NCBI GenBank assembly: GCA_902826565.1
Contig: CADEFF010000039.1
Location: 1 to 35,493, forward strand
DNA: 35,493 bases
Source: an uncultured Rhodospirillaceae bacterium
Lineage (GTDB): Bacteria > Pseudomonadota > Alphaproteobacteria > Dongiales > Dongiaceae
Reading direction: 5' to 3'
Shown: positions 1-7,928 of the stretch, piece by piece
Position numbering within the stretch: the first letter of the stretch is position 1
Layout: each line of letters begins with the position of its first letter
Program-made: the position numbers and the translations under genes
Notes under the pieces: model-generated
Told to the model about the DNA's origin: nothing
The model's database searches: none
The model's input: only the letters and a program-made list of their open reading frames with translations

Positions 1-329
1 CGCCGATAGTTGGTGTAGGCGGCATCGCCCTTGTGCGGGTAGAGCTTCTCGATCGAGGGCTTGGTGTGCTCGCAGGAGAGGAACTCGAGCGGCTTCACCA
101 CCTTCTTTCCGCTCCGCTTGAAGACCCAGACGTCGATCGGCTGCTGGCCCTTGAGGTCGGTAAAGCGGATGAGATCGCCCTTCTTCACGGCGAAGGCGGT
201 GCCGGTGCGCGCCTTCACATGCCGGTGCTCGATCACCTTCGCCTGCTTCGTCGTCCTCGTCTTCTTCGCTGTCTTCGCTGTCTTCGCCTTCTTCGCCGTC
301 TTCGACTTGCCTGTCACTCGCCTCGCCAT
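1..329 (-). CDS. DUF1989 (urea carboxylase-associated family) protein, 3' end cut by window
   Basis: This gene runs off the left edge; about 109 N-terminal residues are visible. The ATG at 329 follows a GGGAGAG/GAGG ribosome site. After a short start, residues about 10-31 form a Lys/Ala/Thr-rich tail (KTAKKAKTAKTAKKTRTTK), which resembles histone-H1-like or AlgP-like basic tails. From about residue 40 the sequence matches the start of the DUF1989 fold: AVKKGDLIRFTDLKGQQPIDVW, then EFLSCEHTK and LYPHKGDAAYTNYR. DUF1989 proteins often sit beside urea carboxylase and amino-acid or amine catabolism genes, but their reaction is poorly defined. The basic tail is not usual for the family and may bind nucleic acid or another polyanion; that is inference. 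The C-terminal half, including most putative metal ligands, is outside the window. Confidence 0.75.
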   Translation of the reverse strand, partial: MARRVTGKSKTAKKAKTAKTAKKTRTTKQAKVIEHRHVKARTGTAFAVKKGDLIRFTDLKGQQPIDVWVFKRSGKKVVKPLEFLSCEHTKPSIEKLYPHKGDAAYTNYR

Positions 330-578
330 AATCCTCATCTCTCCCGTTGATCGTCGACCGCGACGCGCGCCGACCGGCTTCGCGTCCGCTCGTTTCAGCA
401 GCCCATGGAACCAGCGCGCGTCGCCGCTTGCAAGCTGCATGAACCAAGCGGGATGAACATAGCCTGCGGCGGCGCGCCGGCGACATCGGTGCGCGGGAGG
501 ACGTTCCCTTCGTCATGCAGCGCGATCGCTTCGCCTGCGCACGACGCGACGCTCGTCCGACGGGCCCCCTGCGTCATC

Positions 579-632
579 GGAGCGCAGCGAAGCGCGCCGG
601 ACTTGGGAGCGCGGCGAAGCACGCCGGACTCG
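579..632. repeat. Two tandem 27-bp units
   Basis: Positions 579-605 and 606-632 are adjacent 27-base units, both beginning GGAGCGC and containing GCGAAGC and CGCCGGACT. They differ at three positions. A third unit is not present: after 632 only a few bases continue the pattern. The function is unknown. It may belong to a dispersed intergenic repeat family of this genome. Confidence 0.7.
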
Positions 633-859
633 GGAGAGCGCCGCTCTCGACCGAGGCCTGATGCAAAGCTGCAACAAGCGGGACGCAAAATGCATCCTGC
701 CCGATCGTTTCGCGGCGCCCGAGGGCCGGTTCGGCGAAGGCCTTTTGCCGGCGGACTTCCTTCCTGCCGGCCTGCCCAAATCGTTAATGAATCTGACCGG
801 GGCGGGGACCTCGAAGGACCCGGGCCCGCGCTCGTTCGAGGGTTAATTGGAGAATCCCT

Positions 860-953
860 GCCGAATCCGTCATTTTTGCGAGTTTCGCGTGCCGAATCCG
901 GCGGATGGGAAACTATCTTCGAGTCGCCGGGGGAACAGCTTCGCGGATTCGGC
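860..953. repeat. Three copies of the 10-mer GCCGAATCCG (two direct, one inverted)
   Basis: GCCGAATCCG occurs at 860-869 and 891-900 on the plus strand and as its reverse complement at 944-953. The first two copies are 31 bp apart, about three helical turns. The third lies inside the EcfG-like promoter at 932-956. A second 10-mer, GGATGGGAAA, occurs at 903-912 and 967-976. Spacing and placement suggest operator sites for an unknown regulator of the downstream gene; this is inference from repetition alone. Confidence 0.45.
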
Positions 954-956
954 GTT
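932..956 (+). promoter_or_regulatory. EcfG-type (general stress sigma) promoter
   Basis: GGAAC at 932-936 is followed after exactly 16 bases by CGTT at 953-956. This matches the alphaproteobacterial EcfG/SigT promoter form GGAAC-N16/17-CGTT. It faces the OmpA-domain lipoprotein gene, whose start lies 233 bp further on. An outer-envelope gene is a plausible general-stress target. A chance match is possible, because the element is only nine defined bases. Confidence 0.5.
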
Positions 957-1036
957 CTGACTGATGGGATGGGAAATGCGATCCCGCAAGTGCCATGCAA
1001 GCCTGTGTAAAATTGTCGAAAACCGGCCGTTCCCCT

Positions 1037-1065
1037 TTGACTTTCGGTAGTATCGAACCTACTAT
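1037..1065 (+). promoter_or_regulatory. Housekeeping sigma-70 promoter of the OmpA lipoprotein gene
   Basis: TTGACT at 1037-1042 and TACTAT at 1060-1065 are separated by a 17-bp spacer, close to the consensus and well above what is normal in such GC-rich DNA. Transcription from here would give a leader of roughly 115 bases before the ATG at 1190. Confidence 0.75.
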
Positions 1066-1189
1066 CCGCCCAAGTGAGGGTACAGCCTATTGGACCCGGT
1101 CGCGTCGTCTTTCCGGCGAACGTGGGTCGGGGCCGGTTCAATGCCGTAGCACGGCAATCGCCGAGCGCGGGTTTTGGGGAGATAAAAAA

Positions 1190-2035
1190 ATGCTGCAGAC
1201 GAAGTTCTTGGGGGTCGTCGCCCTGGTCGGCCTGTTGGCTGGCTGCACGACCAACATTGAAGCCATGCGCTCGGCCGAAGCGACGGGCTCGCCGTTCACT
1301 CAGGCGTTGACCGAGGAATATCGGCAGATCGTCGCGTTCGAGGCCGATGAAATGTATGATTGGCCGGACGCCGATTACTTTGCCCAGAAGGGCCTCCGGG
1401 CCGCTGCCGGCGAAGTCGTTCAGCCGGAAGAGCTCGCCAATTGGGACCTTCCCGCGGATTCGGCCGGCCAGCTCGCCGAAGGCCGTAACCGCCTGATGGT
1501 CGCTCTCGAGGCCGGCGGTCGCGACTCCTATCCGGAGCTCGCCGCCCGCGCTCAGGGCCGGTTCGACTGCTGGATCGAACAGCAGGAAGAGAACCATCAG
1601 CCGGATCACATCGCCGCTTGCCGCGATGATTTCTATGCCGCGCTCGAGGAGCTCGAAGCCGCGATGCAGCCCGCTCAGCAGCCTGCCGAAATGGCGCCGC
1701 TGCCCGAGAACTACATCGTGTATTTCGACTTCGACAGCTCGGACATCCGCCCGGATGGCCAGGAGACTGTTGACCGCGTCGTTGCCGATGCCGCCTCGAT
1801 CGGCGCCCCGGCGATCTCGGTCACCGGTCACGCCGACCGCTCCGGTCCGGAAGACTACAACATGGCGCTCTCGCTGCGTCGTGCTGACGCGGTCCGTGAC
1901 TCCCTCATCAGCGGCGGCGTTGCCCCCGACCAGATCACCACGGCGGGCCGCGGCGAAGAGGAGAACGCGGTGCCGACGGCCGATGGCGTCCGCGAGCAGG
2001 CCAACCGTCGCGTCGAGATCATCATCCAGCAGTAA
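1190..2035 (+). CDS. OmpA-domain outer-membrane lipoprotein (Pal/OmpA family), 281 aa
   Basis: This is a predicted outer-membrane lipoprotein that anchors the envelope to peptidoglycan. A short signal peptide ends in the lipobox LLAGC with the lipidated cysteine at residue 19. Residues about 35-160 form a family-specific helical region with two cysteines (C127, C144). Residues about 175-281 are an OmpA C-terminal domain: VYFDFDSSDIRPDG, the peptidoglycan-binding stretch GHADRSG, then NxxLSxRRA and the closing NRRVEI. ATG 1190 is chosen because it follows a GGGGAGAT ribosome site and starts directly with the signal peptide; the frame stays open upstream without signal-like sequence. It has its own promoters and terminator, so it is probably monocistronic. 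Its middle region resembles the N-terminal part of the secreted protein at 29361-30716. Confidence 0.88.
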   Translation: MLQTKFLGVVALVGLLAGCTTNIEAMRSAEATGSPFTQALTEEYRQIVAFEADEMYDWPDADYFAQKGLRAAAGEVVQPEELANWDLPADSAGQLAEGRNRLMVALEAGGRDSYPELAARAQGRFDCWIEQQEENHQPDHIAACRDDFYAALEELEAAMQPAQQPAEMAPLPENYIVYFDFDSSDIRPDGQETVDRVVADAASIGAPAISVTGHADRSGPEDYNMALSLRRADAVRDSLISGGVAPDQITTAGRGEEENAVPTADGVREQANRRVEIIIQQ

Positions 2036-2061
2036 TCTCGATCGCGGGACTTGTTCGAGAG

Positions 2062-2095
2062 ACGGCGCCGGGGAAACCCGGCGCCGTTTTCTTTT
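2062..2095 (+). terminator. Rho-independent terminator after the OmpA lipoprotein gene
   Basis: A perfect 11-bp GC-rich stem (2062-2072 with 2077-2087) closes a GAAA tetraloop and is followed by a T-rich run (TTTTCTTTT). It begins 26 bases past the stop codon. Confidence 0.92.
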
Positions 2096-2340
2096 GCGCG
2101 ACCGGTCGACGCGACCGACGAATTCTTCAGACCATTCGCGCCGTGTGGCCTTTGCCGCCGACGCGCCGGCCCTCGCACGCGCGGAGTCGCGTTGCTGGAC
2201 TTGCGGGGTCGCAGGGTTAAAATGGCCGACCGCGGCCGGGCTTCGCCTGATGCAGGCCTCGCGCCCTCCGAAGCGACCCGCTTCGCCACCGCCCTTTGGC
2301 CCACGGCCCTTCGATCACGAAACCCTTCGCTCACGAGCCC

Positions 2341-2733
2341 ATGTACACGGAAACCACGCGCTCCATTCAAGTGACGGTTCAGCCGATCTATCTCGAGGAC
2401 CAGTCGGCCCCCGACGAGCAGCGCTTCGTCTGGGCCTACCGGGTCCGGATCGAGAATCGGGGCGGCGAAACCGTCCAGCTCCGCACGCGGCACTGGAAGA
2501 TCACCGATGCGCTGGGCCGGATCCAGGAAGTCCGCGGCGCGGGCGTGGTGGGCGAGCAGCCGGTGCTCGAGCCCGGCGGCAGCTTCGAATATACGAGCGG
2601 CACGCCGCTGCCCACGCCGTCCGGCTTCATGGTCGGCAGCTACGAGATGGAGACGAGGTCCGGCGAACGCTTCGCCGTGGCAGTGCCGGCCTTCTCGCTC
2701 GACAGCCCGCATCAGCCGATGAAAGTGAATTGA
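2341..2733 (+). CDS. apaG: ApaG domain protein, 130 aa
   Basis: This is the full-length small protein ApaG, an Fn3-like beta-sandwich family of about 125-130 residues. Visible family signatures are VxVxPxYLEDQS near the N terminus, [11 protein letters not shown], the [11 protein letters not shown] stretch, the glycine-rich [16 protein letters not shown] loop, [21 protein letters not shown] and a C-terminal VPAFSLDSP. The start at 2341 gives the usual family length; the frame is open 15 codons upstream, but that part looks unrelated. ApaG is linked to the ApaH (Ap4A hydrolase) operon in enterobacteria, and its biochemical role is uncertain. Here it is 85 bp upstream of folE on the same strand, possibly co-transcribed. 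Confidence 0.93.
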   Translation: MYTETTRSIQVTVQPIYLEDQSAPDEQRFVWAYRVRIENRGGETVQLRTRHWKITDALGRIQEVRGAGVVGEQPVLEPGGSFEYTSGTPLPTPSGFMVGSYEMETRSGERFAVAVPAFSLDSPHQPMKVN

Positions 2734-2818
2734 CCGGCCGGCCCGGTCGCGAGGCCCCCCAGGCGTCCTGGAGCCGGATCCGGTTCTCCACGGACGGCGC
2801 CGACAAGGAAATCATCCG

Positions 2819-3472
2819 ATGAACAAGCTCACGAAAGCCACCGCCGCCGCGCGCCGGACCTCCGTACGCGCCGGGATCCAGCGGCCGAGCCGGGCCGAAG
2901 CGGAAGCCGCGATCGCGACCCTGATCCGCTGGGCGGGCGACGATCCGGCGCGCGAAGGCCTTCGCGGCACGCCGAACCGGGTCGCCCGCGCCTATGAGGA
3001 GTTCTTCCGCGGCTACGACGACGATCCGGTTGCGGTGCTGTCGCGGACCTTCGAGGAGACCGAGGGCTATGACGAGATGGTGGTGCTGCGCGACATGCGA
3101 TTCGAATCGCACTGCGAGCATCACCTGGCGCCGATCATCGGCCGCGCCCACATCGCCTATCTGCCGAATCAGCGTGTGGTCGGCATCAGCAAGCTCGCCC
3201 GCGTCCTCGACATCTACAGCAAGCGTCTGCAGATCCAGGAAAAGATGACCGCCCAGATCGCCAACACCATCGAGGAAGTACTGCAGCCGAAGGGCGTCGC
3301 CGTGGTGGTGGACGCGGCGCACCAGTGCATGACGACGCGCGGCGTGCACAAGCCCGGCATGAGCATGGTCACGAGCCGCATGCTCGGCCTCTTCCGCACC
3401 GATTCCCGGACCCGGCGCGAGTTCATGTCGATCATCGGCACGCCTTCGACGACCATCGTCAGCAACGTCTGA
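2819..3472 (+). CDS. folE: GTP cyclohydrolase I, 217 aa
   Basis: This enzyme converts GTP to 7,8-dihydroneopterin triphosphate, the first step of tetrahydrofolate (and queuosine precursor) synthesis, in the cytoplasm. The type IA family signatures are intact: [19 protein letters not shown] with zinc ligand C99 and catalytic histidines H101/H102, [19 protein letters not shown], and the late QPKGVAVVV and [10 protein letters not shown] with the second zinc cysteine C170. The length of 217 residues is normal, with a short basic N-terminal extension. The ATG has an AAGGAA ribosome site about 7 bases upstream. There are only 39 bp to the downstream trkH-like gene. A short GC-rich hairpin lies in that gap but has no T run, so read-through is likely. 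Confidence 0.97.
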   Translation: MNKLTKATAAARRTSVRAGIQRPSRAEAEAAIATLIRWAGDDPAREGLRGTPNRVARAYEEFFRGYDDDPVAVLSRTFEETEGYDEMVVLRDMRFESHCEHHLAPIIGRAHIAYLPNQRVVGISKLARVLDIYSKRLQIQEKMTAQIANTIEEVLQPKGVAVVVDAAHQCMTTRGVHKPGMSMVTSRMLGLFRTDSRTRREFMSIIGTPSTTIVSNV

Positions 3473-3511
3473 GCGTCGGCCTTCGGCCGCCCCGGGGGAG
3501 GGCGGCGTTCC

Positions 3512-4963
3512 ATGCCCGATTTCCGCGCCGTACTTTTCGTCACCGGTTTCCTGCTGCTGGCGCTCGCGGCGACCATGCTGCTGCCTGCCGGAATCGACGC
3601 GCTCGCCGGCAACGAGGACTGGCAGGCGTTCCTCGCCTCGGCCGTCATCACCGGCGGCGTCGGCGGCGCGCTCGTGCTCGGCTACAACAAGGGCGGCGAG
3701 CTCGCGCTCACGGTCCGCGAAGGGTTTCTGCTTACCGTATCGAGCTGGGTGCTTCTGGCAGGCTTCGCGACCCTGCCCCTCATGATGACCGCCGAGCCGC
3801 TCGATTTCACCGACGCCTATTTCGAGACCATGTCCGGCCTCACCACGACCGGCGCCTCGGTGATGACCGGCCTCGACGGCCAGCCCATGGGCATCCTGCT
3901 CTGGCGCGCGCTGCTGCACTGGGTCGGCGGCATCGGCATCATCGTGATCGCGGTCACCGTGCTGCCGCTCCTGCGGGTCGGCGGCATGCAGCTCTTCCGC
4001 AGCGAATCCTCGGAGAAATCCGAGAAGAGCCGGCCGCGGGTCTCGCAGATCTCCGGCATGCTGATCTCGGTCTATGTGACCCTCACCATGCTCTGCGCCA
4101 TCGCGCTGGTGATCGCCGGCATGCCGGCCTTCGACGCCGTGTGCCACGCCATGTCGGCGCTCGCCACCGGCGGCTTCTCCACCCGCGATCTGTCCGTCGC
4201 CTTCTATGCGAACCCGGCGGTCGAATGGGTGCTGACCTTCTTCATGTTCATCGGCGGCATGACCTTCGTGCTGCTGGCGCGCGCCGCGCGCGGCGACATC
4301 GCCTGGCTCTGGCGAGACGACCAGACCCGGCTCTATTGCCTCGTGGTGCTCGCCTATATCGTCGCCCTTTCCGCCTGGCAGGTGCTGCAGAACGACGAGC
4401 CGATGATGGCGGCCGTCCGCGACGTGAGCTTCAACGTGATCTCGATCATCACCACGACCGGCTTCGCCTCGGAGGATTATCTCGCCTGGGGCGCGATGCC
4501 GATGACCGCCTTCATGGTGCTGCTCTTCATCGGCGCCTGCACCGGCTCGACCTCCGGCGGCATCAAGCTCTTCCGCGTCGGCGTGCTGGTCAGCGCCGCA
4601 CGCTGGCAGATCCAGCATCTGATCCACCCGCATCGCGTCAACCCGCCGACCTACAACGGCAAGCCGATCAGCGACGAGGTGCTGCGCTCGGTCCTGAGCT
4701 TCTTCGTCTTCTACATGATCGCCTTCGCCCTCATCAGCATCGCGCTCTCGGCCTTCGACATCGACATCCTCTCCTCGATCAGCGCCGCCGCCCAGGCGCT
4801 GGGCAATGTCGGACCTGGCCTCACGCCGGAGATCGGCCCCATTGGCAATTATTCCGGCATGCCGGACGGCGCCAAATGGCTGCTGTCGCTCGCCATGCTG
4901 CTCGGCCGGCTCGAGCTCCTGACCGTGCTGGTGTTGCTGAGCCCGACCTATTGGCGGGGCTGA
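3512..4963 (+). CDS. trkH: TrkH/KtrB family potassium uptake channel subunit, 483 aa
   Basis: This is an inner-membrane potassium translocation subunit. It shows the four-fold pore repeats of the superfamily: MSGLTTTGASV (residues about 108-117), ALATGGFST (about 217-224), IITTTGFASEDY and ALGNVGPGL, each holding the filter glycine. It has about ten hydrophobic segments, and its length is typical of TrkH (about 480). A GGGGGAGGGCGG ribosome site precedes ATG 3512. TrkH normally works with the cytoplasmic NAD-binding subunit TrkA. No trkA is in this window, so the partner must be elsewhere. Substrate is inferred from family; sodium-coupled or ammonium-permeable relatives exist. Confidence 0.93.
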   Translation: MPDFRAVLFVTGFLLLALAATMLLPAGIDALAGNEDWQAFLASAVITGGVGGALVLGYNKGGELALTVREGFLLTVSSWVLLAGFATLPLMMTAEPLDFTDAYFETMSGLTTTGASVMTGLDGQPMGILLWRALLHWVGGIGIIVIAVTVLPLLRVGGMQLFRSESSEKSEKSRPRVSQISGMLISVYVTLTMLCAIALVIAGMPAFDAVCHAMSALATGGFSTRDLSVAFYANPAVEWVLTFFMFIGGMTFVLLARAARGDIAWLWRDDQTRLYCLVVLAYIVALSAWQVLQNDEPMMAAVRDVSFNVISIITTTGFASEDYLAWGAMPMTAFMVLLFIGACTGSTSGGIKLFRVGVLVSAARWQIQHLIHPHRVNPPTYNGKPISDEVLRSVLSFFVFYMIAFALISIALSAFDIDILSSISAAAQALGNVGPGLTPEIGPIGNYSGMPDGAKWLLSLAMLLGRLELLTVLVLLSPTYWRG

Positions 4964-5068
4964 GCCGCCGGTCACGCTTCGGAAGCGGCCGCCCCCCTTC
5001 CTTGCCGATCGCAGGAATTCCGGGGTCCGGCCGCCGGCACGCGGCAGGACGCCGCAATCGACCGCGAT

Positions 5069-5083
5069 TGCGACTAATTTGCA
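5069..5083. promoter_or_regulatory. Fur/Mur-like box upstream of the imelysin operon
   Basis: TGCGACTAATTTGCA matches the alphaproteobacterial Fur/Mur palindrome TGCAAATNATTTGCA at 12 of 14 defined positions. It lies 94 bp before the imelysin start. A GATACT hexamer at 5089-5094, which could act as a -10 box, lies just downstream, so bound repressor would block the promoter. This fits iron-repressed expression of the five genes that follow. Confidence 0.65.
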
Positions 5084-5176
5084 TTGGCGATACTCTCTGG
5101 CTGCCCCCGCCCCGGCTTTCCGGCCGGTCGTCCTCGGGACGATGGATCCGCGGTGGCGCTGAGGGAGATTCCGCAA

Positions 5177-6448
5177 ATGAGTTTCGTTGGACGCATCGCT
5201 GCGGGCCTGGCCATCGGCCTGCTCGGCAGCTCCGCCTTCGCCGCCGCACCCGACGCCCGGGCCGTGCTCACGACTTACGCCGATATCGCCCAGGCGATGT
5301 ACGAGGATTCGCTGACGACCGCCGAAGCGTTGCAGAAGGCCGTCGATGCGCTCGCCGAGAACCCGACCGACGCGACGCTCGCCGCGGCCCGCGAGGCCTG
5401 GCTCGCCGCCCGGCCGCCCTACCAGCAGACCGAGGGCTATCGCTTCGGCAATGCGATCGTCGACGAGTGGGAAGGCAAGGTGAATGCCTGGCCGCTCGAC
5501 GAGGGCCTCATCGATTATGTCGACACCGGCGCCTACAGCGAAACCTCGGACGAGAATCCGCTCTACACGGCGAACGTCATCGGCTCGACCTCGCTCAGGA
5601 TCGGCAACGACGTCATCGACACCACCGACATCACGCCGGCCCTCCTCGCCGGCACGCTGCAGGAGGCGCAGGGCGTCGAGGCCAACGTCGCGACCGGTTA
5701 TCACGCGATCGAGTTCCTGCTCTGGGGCCAGGACCTGAACGGAACCGGCCCCGGCGCCGGCAACCGCCCGGCGACCGATTTCTCGCTCGCCGACTGCACC
5801 CACGGAAATTGCGAGCGCCGCGTCGCCTATCTCAAGGCGGCCGCGCAGCTTCTCGTGGACGATCTCAAGGAGATGGCCGGCAACTGGGCGCCCGGCGGCG
5901 CCGCGCGGGCCGAGATCGAAGGCAAGAGCGACGGCGACGGGCTCGCCACCATCCTCACGGGCCTCGGCAGCCTCTCCTATGGCGAGCTCGCCGGGGAGCG
6001 GATGAAGCTCGGCCTCATGCTGCACGACCCCGAGGAGGAGCATGATTGCTTCTCCGACAATACGCACAACTCGCACTATTACGACGAGGCCGGGATGGTC
6101 GCGATCTATCACGGCCGCTACGCGCGCATCGACGGCAGCGTCGTCGAGGGGGCGAGCTTCGCCGACTATGCCGCAGCGAACGCGGCGGGGGCGGCGGCGG
6201 CGGTCGAGGCGGCCATGAAGACGGCGACCGAGGCGCTCGGCGCCATCAAGGAGCGGGCGGATTCCGGCAAGGAGGCCTACGACCAGATGATCGCCGAGGG
6301 CAATACCGAGGGGAATGCGGTGGTGCAGGCGGGCGTCGACAGCCTCGTCCTGCAGGCGCGCGCGATCGAGGATCTGGTCGCCGAGCTCGGCCTCGCCATC
6401 ACCGTCGAAGGCTCCGACAGCCTGGACAACCCTGCCGCCGTCGAATGA
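5177..6448 (+). CDS. Imelysin family (peptidase M75) periplasmic iron-related protein, 423 aa
   Basis: This is a secreted or periplasmic imelysin-domain protein. A Sec signal peptide (residues 1-23, ending SSAFAAA) precedes the helical imelysin domain. The diagnostic GxHxxE motif is present as GYHAIE at 174-179, followed by FLLWGQDLNGTG; GNAIVDEWEGKVNAWPLDEG lies upstream of it. Imelysins (ICMP, IrpA, EfeO C-domain) are iron-regulated and thought to bind iron or haem-related ligands; protease activity is doubtful. ATG 5177 follows a GAGGGAG ribosome site and starts the signal peptide, which decides against the longer frame. It is the first gene of a Fur-box operon with a multicopper oxidase, a di-heme protein, a second imelysin and DUF1513. 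Confidence 0.93.
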   Translation: MSFVGRIAAGLAIGLLGSSAFAAAPDARAVLTTYADIAQAMYEDSLTTAEALQKAVDALAENPTDATLAAAREAWLAARPPYQQTEGYRFGNAIVDEWEGKVNAWPLDEGLIDYVDTGAYSETSDENPLYTANVIGSTSLRIGNDVIDTTDITPALLAGTLQEAQGVEANVATGYHAIEFLLWGQDLNGTGPGAGNRPATDFSLADCTHGNCERRVAYLKAAAQLLVDDLKEMAGNWAPGGAARAEIEGKSDGDGLATILTGLGSLSYGELAGERMKLGLMLHDPEEEHDCFSDNTHNSHYYDEAGMVAIYHGRYARIDGSVVEGASFADYAAANAAGAAAAVEAAMKTATEALGAIKERADSGKEAYDQMIAEGNTEGNAVVQAGVDSLVLQARAIEDLVAELGLAITVEGSDSLDNPAAVE

Positions 6449-6464
6449 CGGCACGCCGGCATCC

Positions 6465-7928
6465 GTGCTGACGCGACGGACGCTTCTCGGCGGCGGCCTG
6501 GCGCTCGCCGGTTCGGCCCTGCTCGCGGGCCCGATGGGCCGGCCCTCCGCCGCCCGCGCGGCGGAGGGCCTGGCGCCGCGGCCGGCGGCGACCGGCCCGG
6601 TCCGCCACGCGCTCTCCCTGATCGCGGCGGAAAGGCCGGCACGTCTTCTCGGTCCCGACGGGCCGGTCTCCACCGTCTGGAGCTATGACGAAAAGCTCAT
6701 GCCGGTCATCAGGATCCGGCAGGGCGACAGCCTGCGCGTGCGGCTGGAGAACCGCCTTAGCGAGCACACCACCATCCACTGGCACGGGGTGCGCGTACCG
6801 AACGCGATGGACGGCGTGCAATATGTGACGCAGCCGCCGGTACGGCCCGGCGAGGATTTCCTCTACGAATTCACCCCGCCCGACACCGGCACCTTCTTCT
6901 TCCATCCGCATTGCGACGAAACCGGCCAGGTCGGCCGCGGCATGGCCGGCGTGCTGATCGTCGAGGGCGACGAGACGGTGCCGAGCGACGCCGACATCGT
7001 GCTCGTCAACAAGGACTGGCGTCTCGCCGGGGACGGGAGCTGGCTGCCGTTCCGCACGGCGGAAGGCGCCGCCCGCGCCGGCACCTTCGGCACGCGCCGC
7101 ACGGTCAATGCGGCAGCCGCCTTCGCCGCCGAGGTCCCCGCCCGCGGCAACATCCGGCTCCGCATCCTCAACCTCGACGCCACCCGGTCGCTGCAGATCG
7201 GGGTGGAAGGCGCCGAGGCCTATGTGATCGCGACCGACGGCAATCCGCTCGAGCCCTTCCGCCTCGATAGCTGGCGGCTCGGCGCCGCCATGCGGGTGGA
7301 TCTTCTGGTGCGCGCGCCGGAAGCCGGCGCCGCCTTCGCCGTGAAGGACTATTTCTCGGCCGAACCCTGGGTGCTCGGCACCTTCACCGCGAAGCCATCC
7401 GACAAGGCGGCGCGCGATTTCGTGCCTTCGCCGCTCTATGCGCCGAGCGTGCCGCGCGCCGCGCTCGGCGAGGCCGAGACCCTGCCCTTCAGCTTCAGCG
7501 CCGCGGCGGGCTCGCCCGCCGCCTATCTCGACAGCCTGCCGCCCGACGACCCCATGAGCCAGGTGTTCCTCGATGCGCTTTGCGCCGGGGGCGACAGCTT
7601 CTGGGCGATCAACAAGCAGGTCTGGCCCGCCGGCGATCATTCGAAGCTGCCGCCGCCGCTCGCGACCCTGGTCGCGGGCCGCTCCTACGTCTTCGAGCTG
7701 ATGAACGGCACGCCGCATCCGCACCCCATCCATCTCCACGGCCAGACCATGGAGGTGATCTCCGCCTCGCGGCAGGAGCTGCCGCGCTTCTTCGCCGACA
7801 CGGTGCTGCTGCAGCCGAAGGAGCGGATCAAGGTCGCCTTCGTGGCCGCGCCGGGGCGCTGGATGTTCCATTGCCATATCCTCGAGCACCTCGAACACGG
7901 GATGATGGGGTGGGTGAACATCGTCTGA
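6465..7928 (+). CDS. Tat-exported multicopper oxidase, 487 aa
   Basis: This is a periplasmic three-domain multicopper oxidase, probably a ferroxidase or cuprous oxidase given its place in an iron operon. The N terminus has a twin-arginine signal (TRRTLLGGGLALAGSALL). All copper sites are visible: HWH at 105-107, HPH at 147-149 (HSH in many relatives), HPIHLH at 420-425, and HCHILEHLEHGMM with H469, C470, H471, H475 and axial M480. No methionine-rich insert typical of CueO is apparent. The start is GTG 6465, the only in-frame initiator just before the Tat signal, 16 bp after the imelysin stop. The ribosome site is weak, so translation is probably coupled. A multicopper oxidase is not a usual member of imelysin-DUF1111 operons as I know them. 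Confidence 0.9.
   Translation: MLTRRTLLGGGLALAGSALLAGPMGRPSAARAAEGLAPRPAATGPVRHALSLIAAERPARLLGPDGPVSTVWSYDEKLMPVIRIRQGDSLRVRLENRLSEHTTIHWHGVRVPNAMDGVQYVTQPPVRPGEDFLYEFTPPDTGTFFFHPHCDETGQVGRGMAGVLIVEGDETVPSDADIVLVNKDWRLAGDGSWLPFRTAEGAARAGTFGTRRTVNAAAAFAAEVPARGNIRLRILNLDATRSLQIGVEGAEAYVIATDGNPLEPFRLDSWRLGAAMRVDLLVRAPEAGAAFAVKDYFSAEPWVLGTFTAKPSDKAARDFVPSPLYAPSVPRAALGEAETLPFSFSAAAGSPAAYLDSLPPDDPMSQVFLDALCAGGDSFWAINKQVWPAGDHSKLPPPLATLVAGRSYVFELMNGTPHPHPIHLHGQTMEVISASRQELPRFFADTVLLQPKERIKVAFVAAPGRWMFHCHILEHLEHGMMGWVNIV

Larger units (their letters stand above)
330..1036. other. Long non-coding stretch upstream of the OmpA lipoprotein gene
   Basis: No convincing gene was found in these roughly 700 bases. 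Open frames occur on both strands, but they are the long spurious frames expected at this GC content, with no recognisable domain or consistent ribosome site. The stretch contains a 27-bp tandem repeat, three copies of a 10-mer and an EcfG-like promoter, listed separately. A small RNA cannot be excluded by eye. Confidence 0.6.

Noticed and set aside
2776-2793. A palindromic element (GAGCCGGATCCGGTTCTC) before folE as a terminator or operator
   Set aside because: There is no T run, and a single copy gives no ground for a regulatory call; short palindromes are frequent in GC-rich DNA.
3476-3496. Hairpin CGGCC-TTC-GGCCG after folE as a terminator
   Set aside because: The stem is short and lacks a following T run, and the trkH-like gene starts right after it.
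2627-6673. A 1348-codon open frame on the minus strand
   Set aside because: It is a shadow of folE, trkH and imelysin genes on the plus strand, full of Arg/Gly/Ala low-complexity sequence with no domain. Long antisense frames are normal at this GC content.
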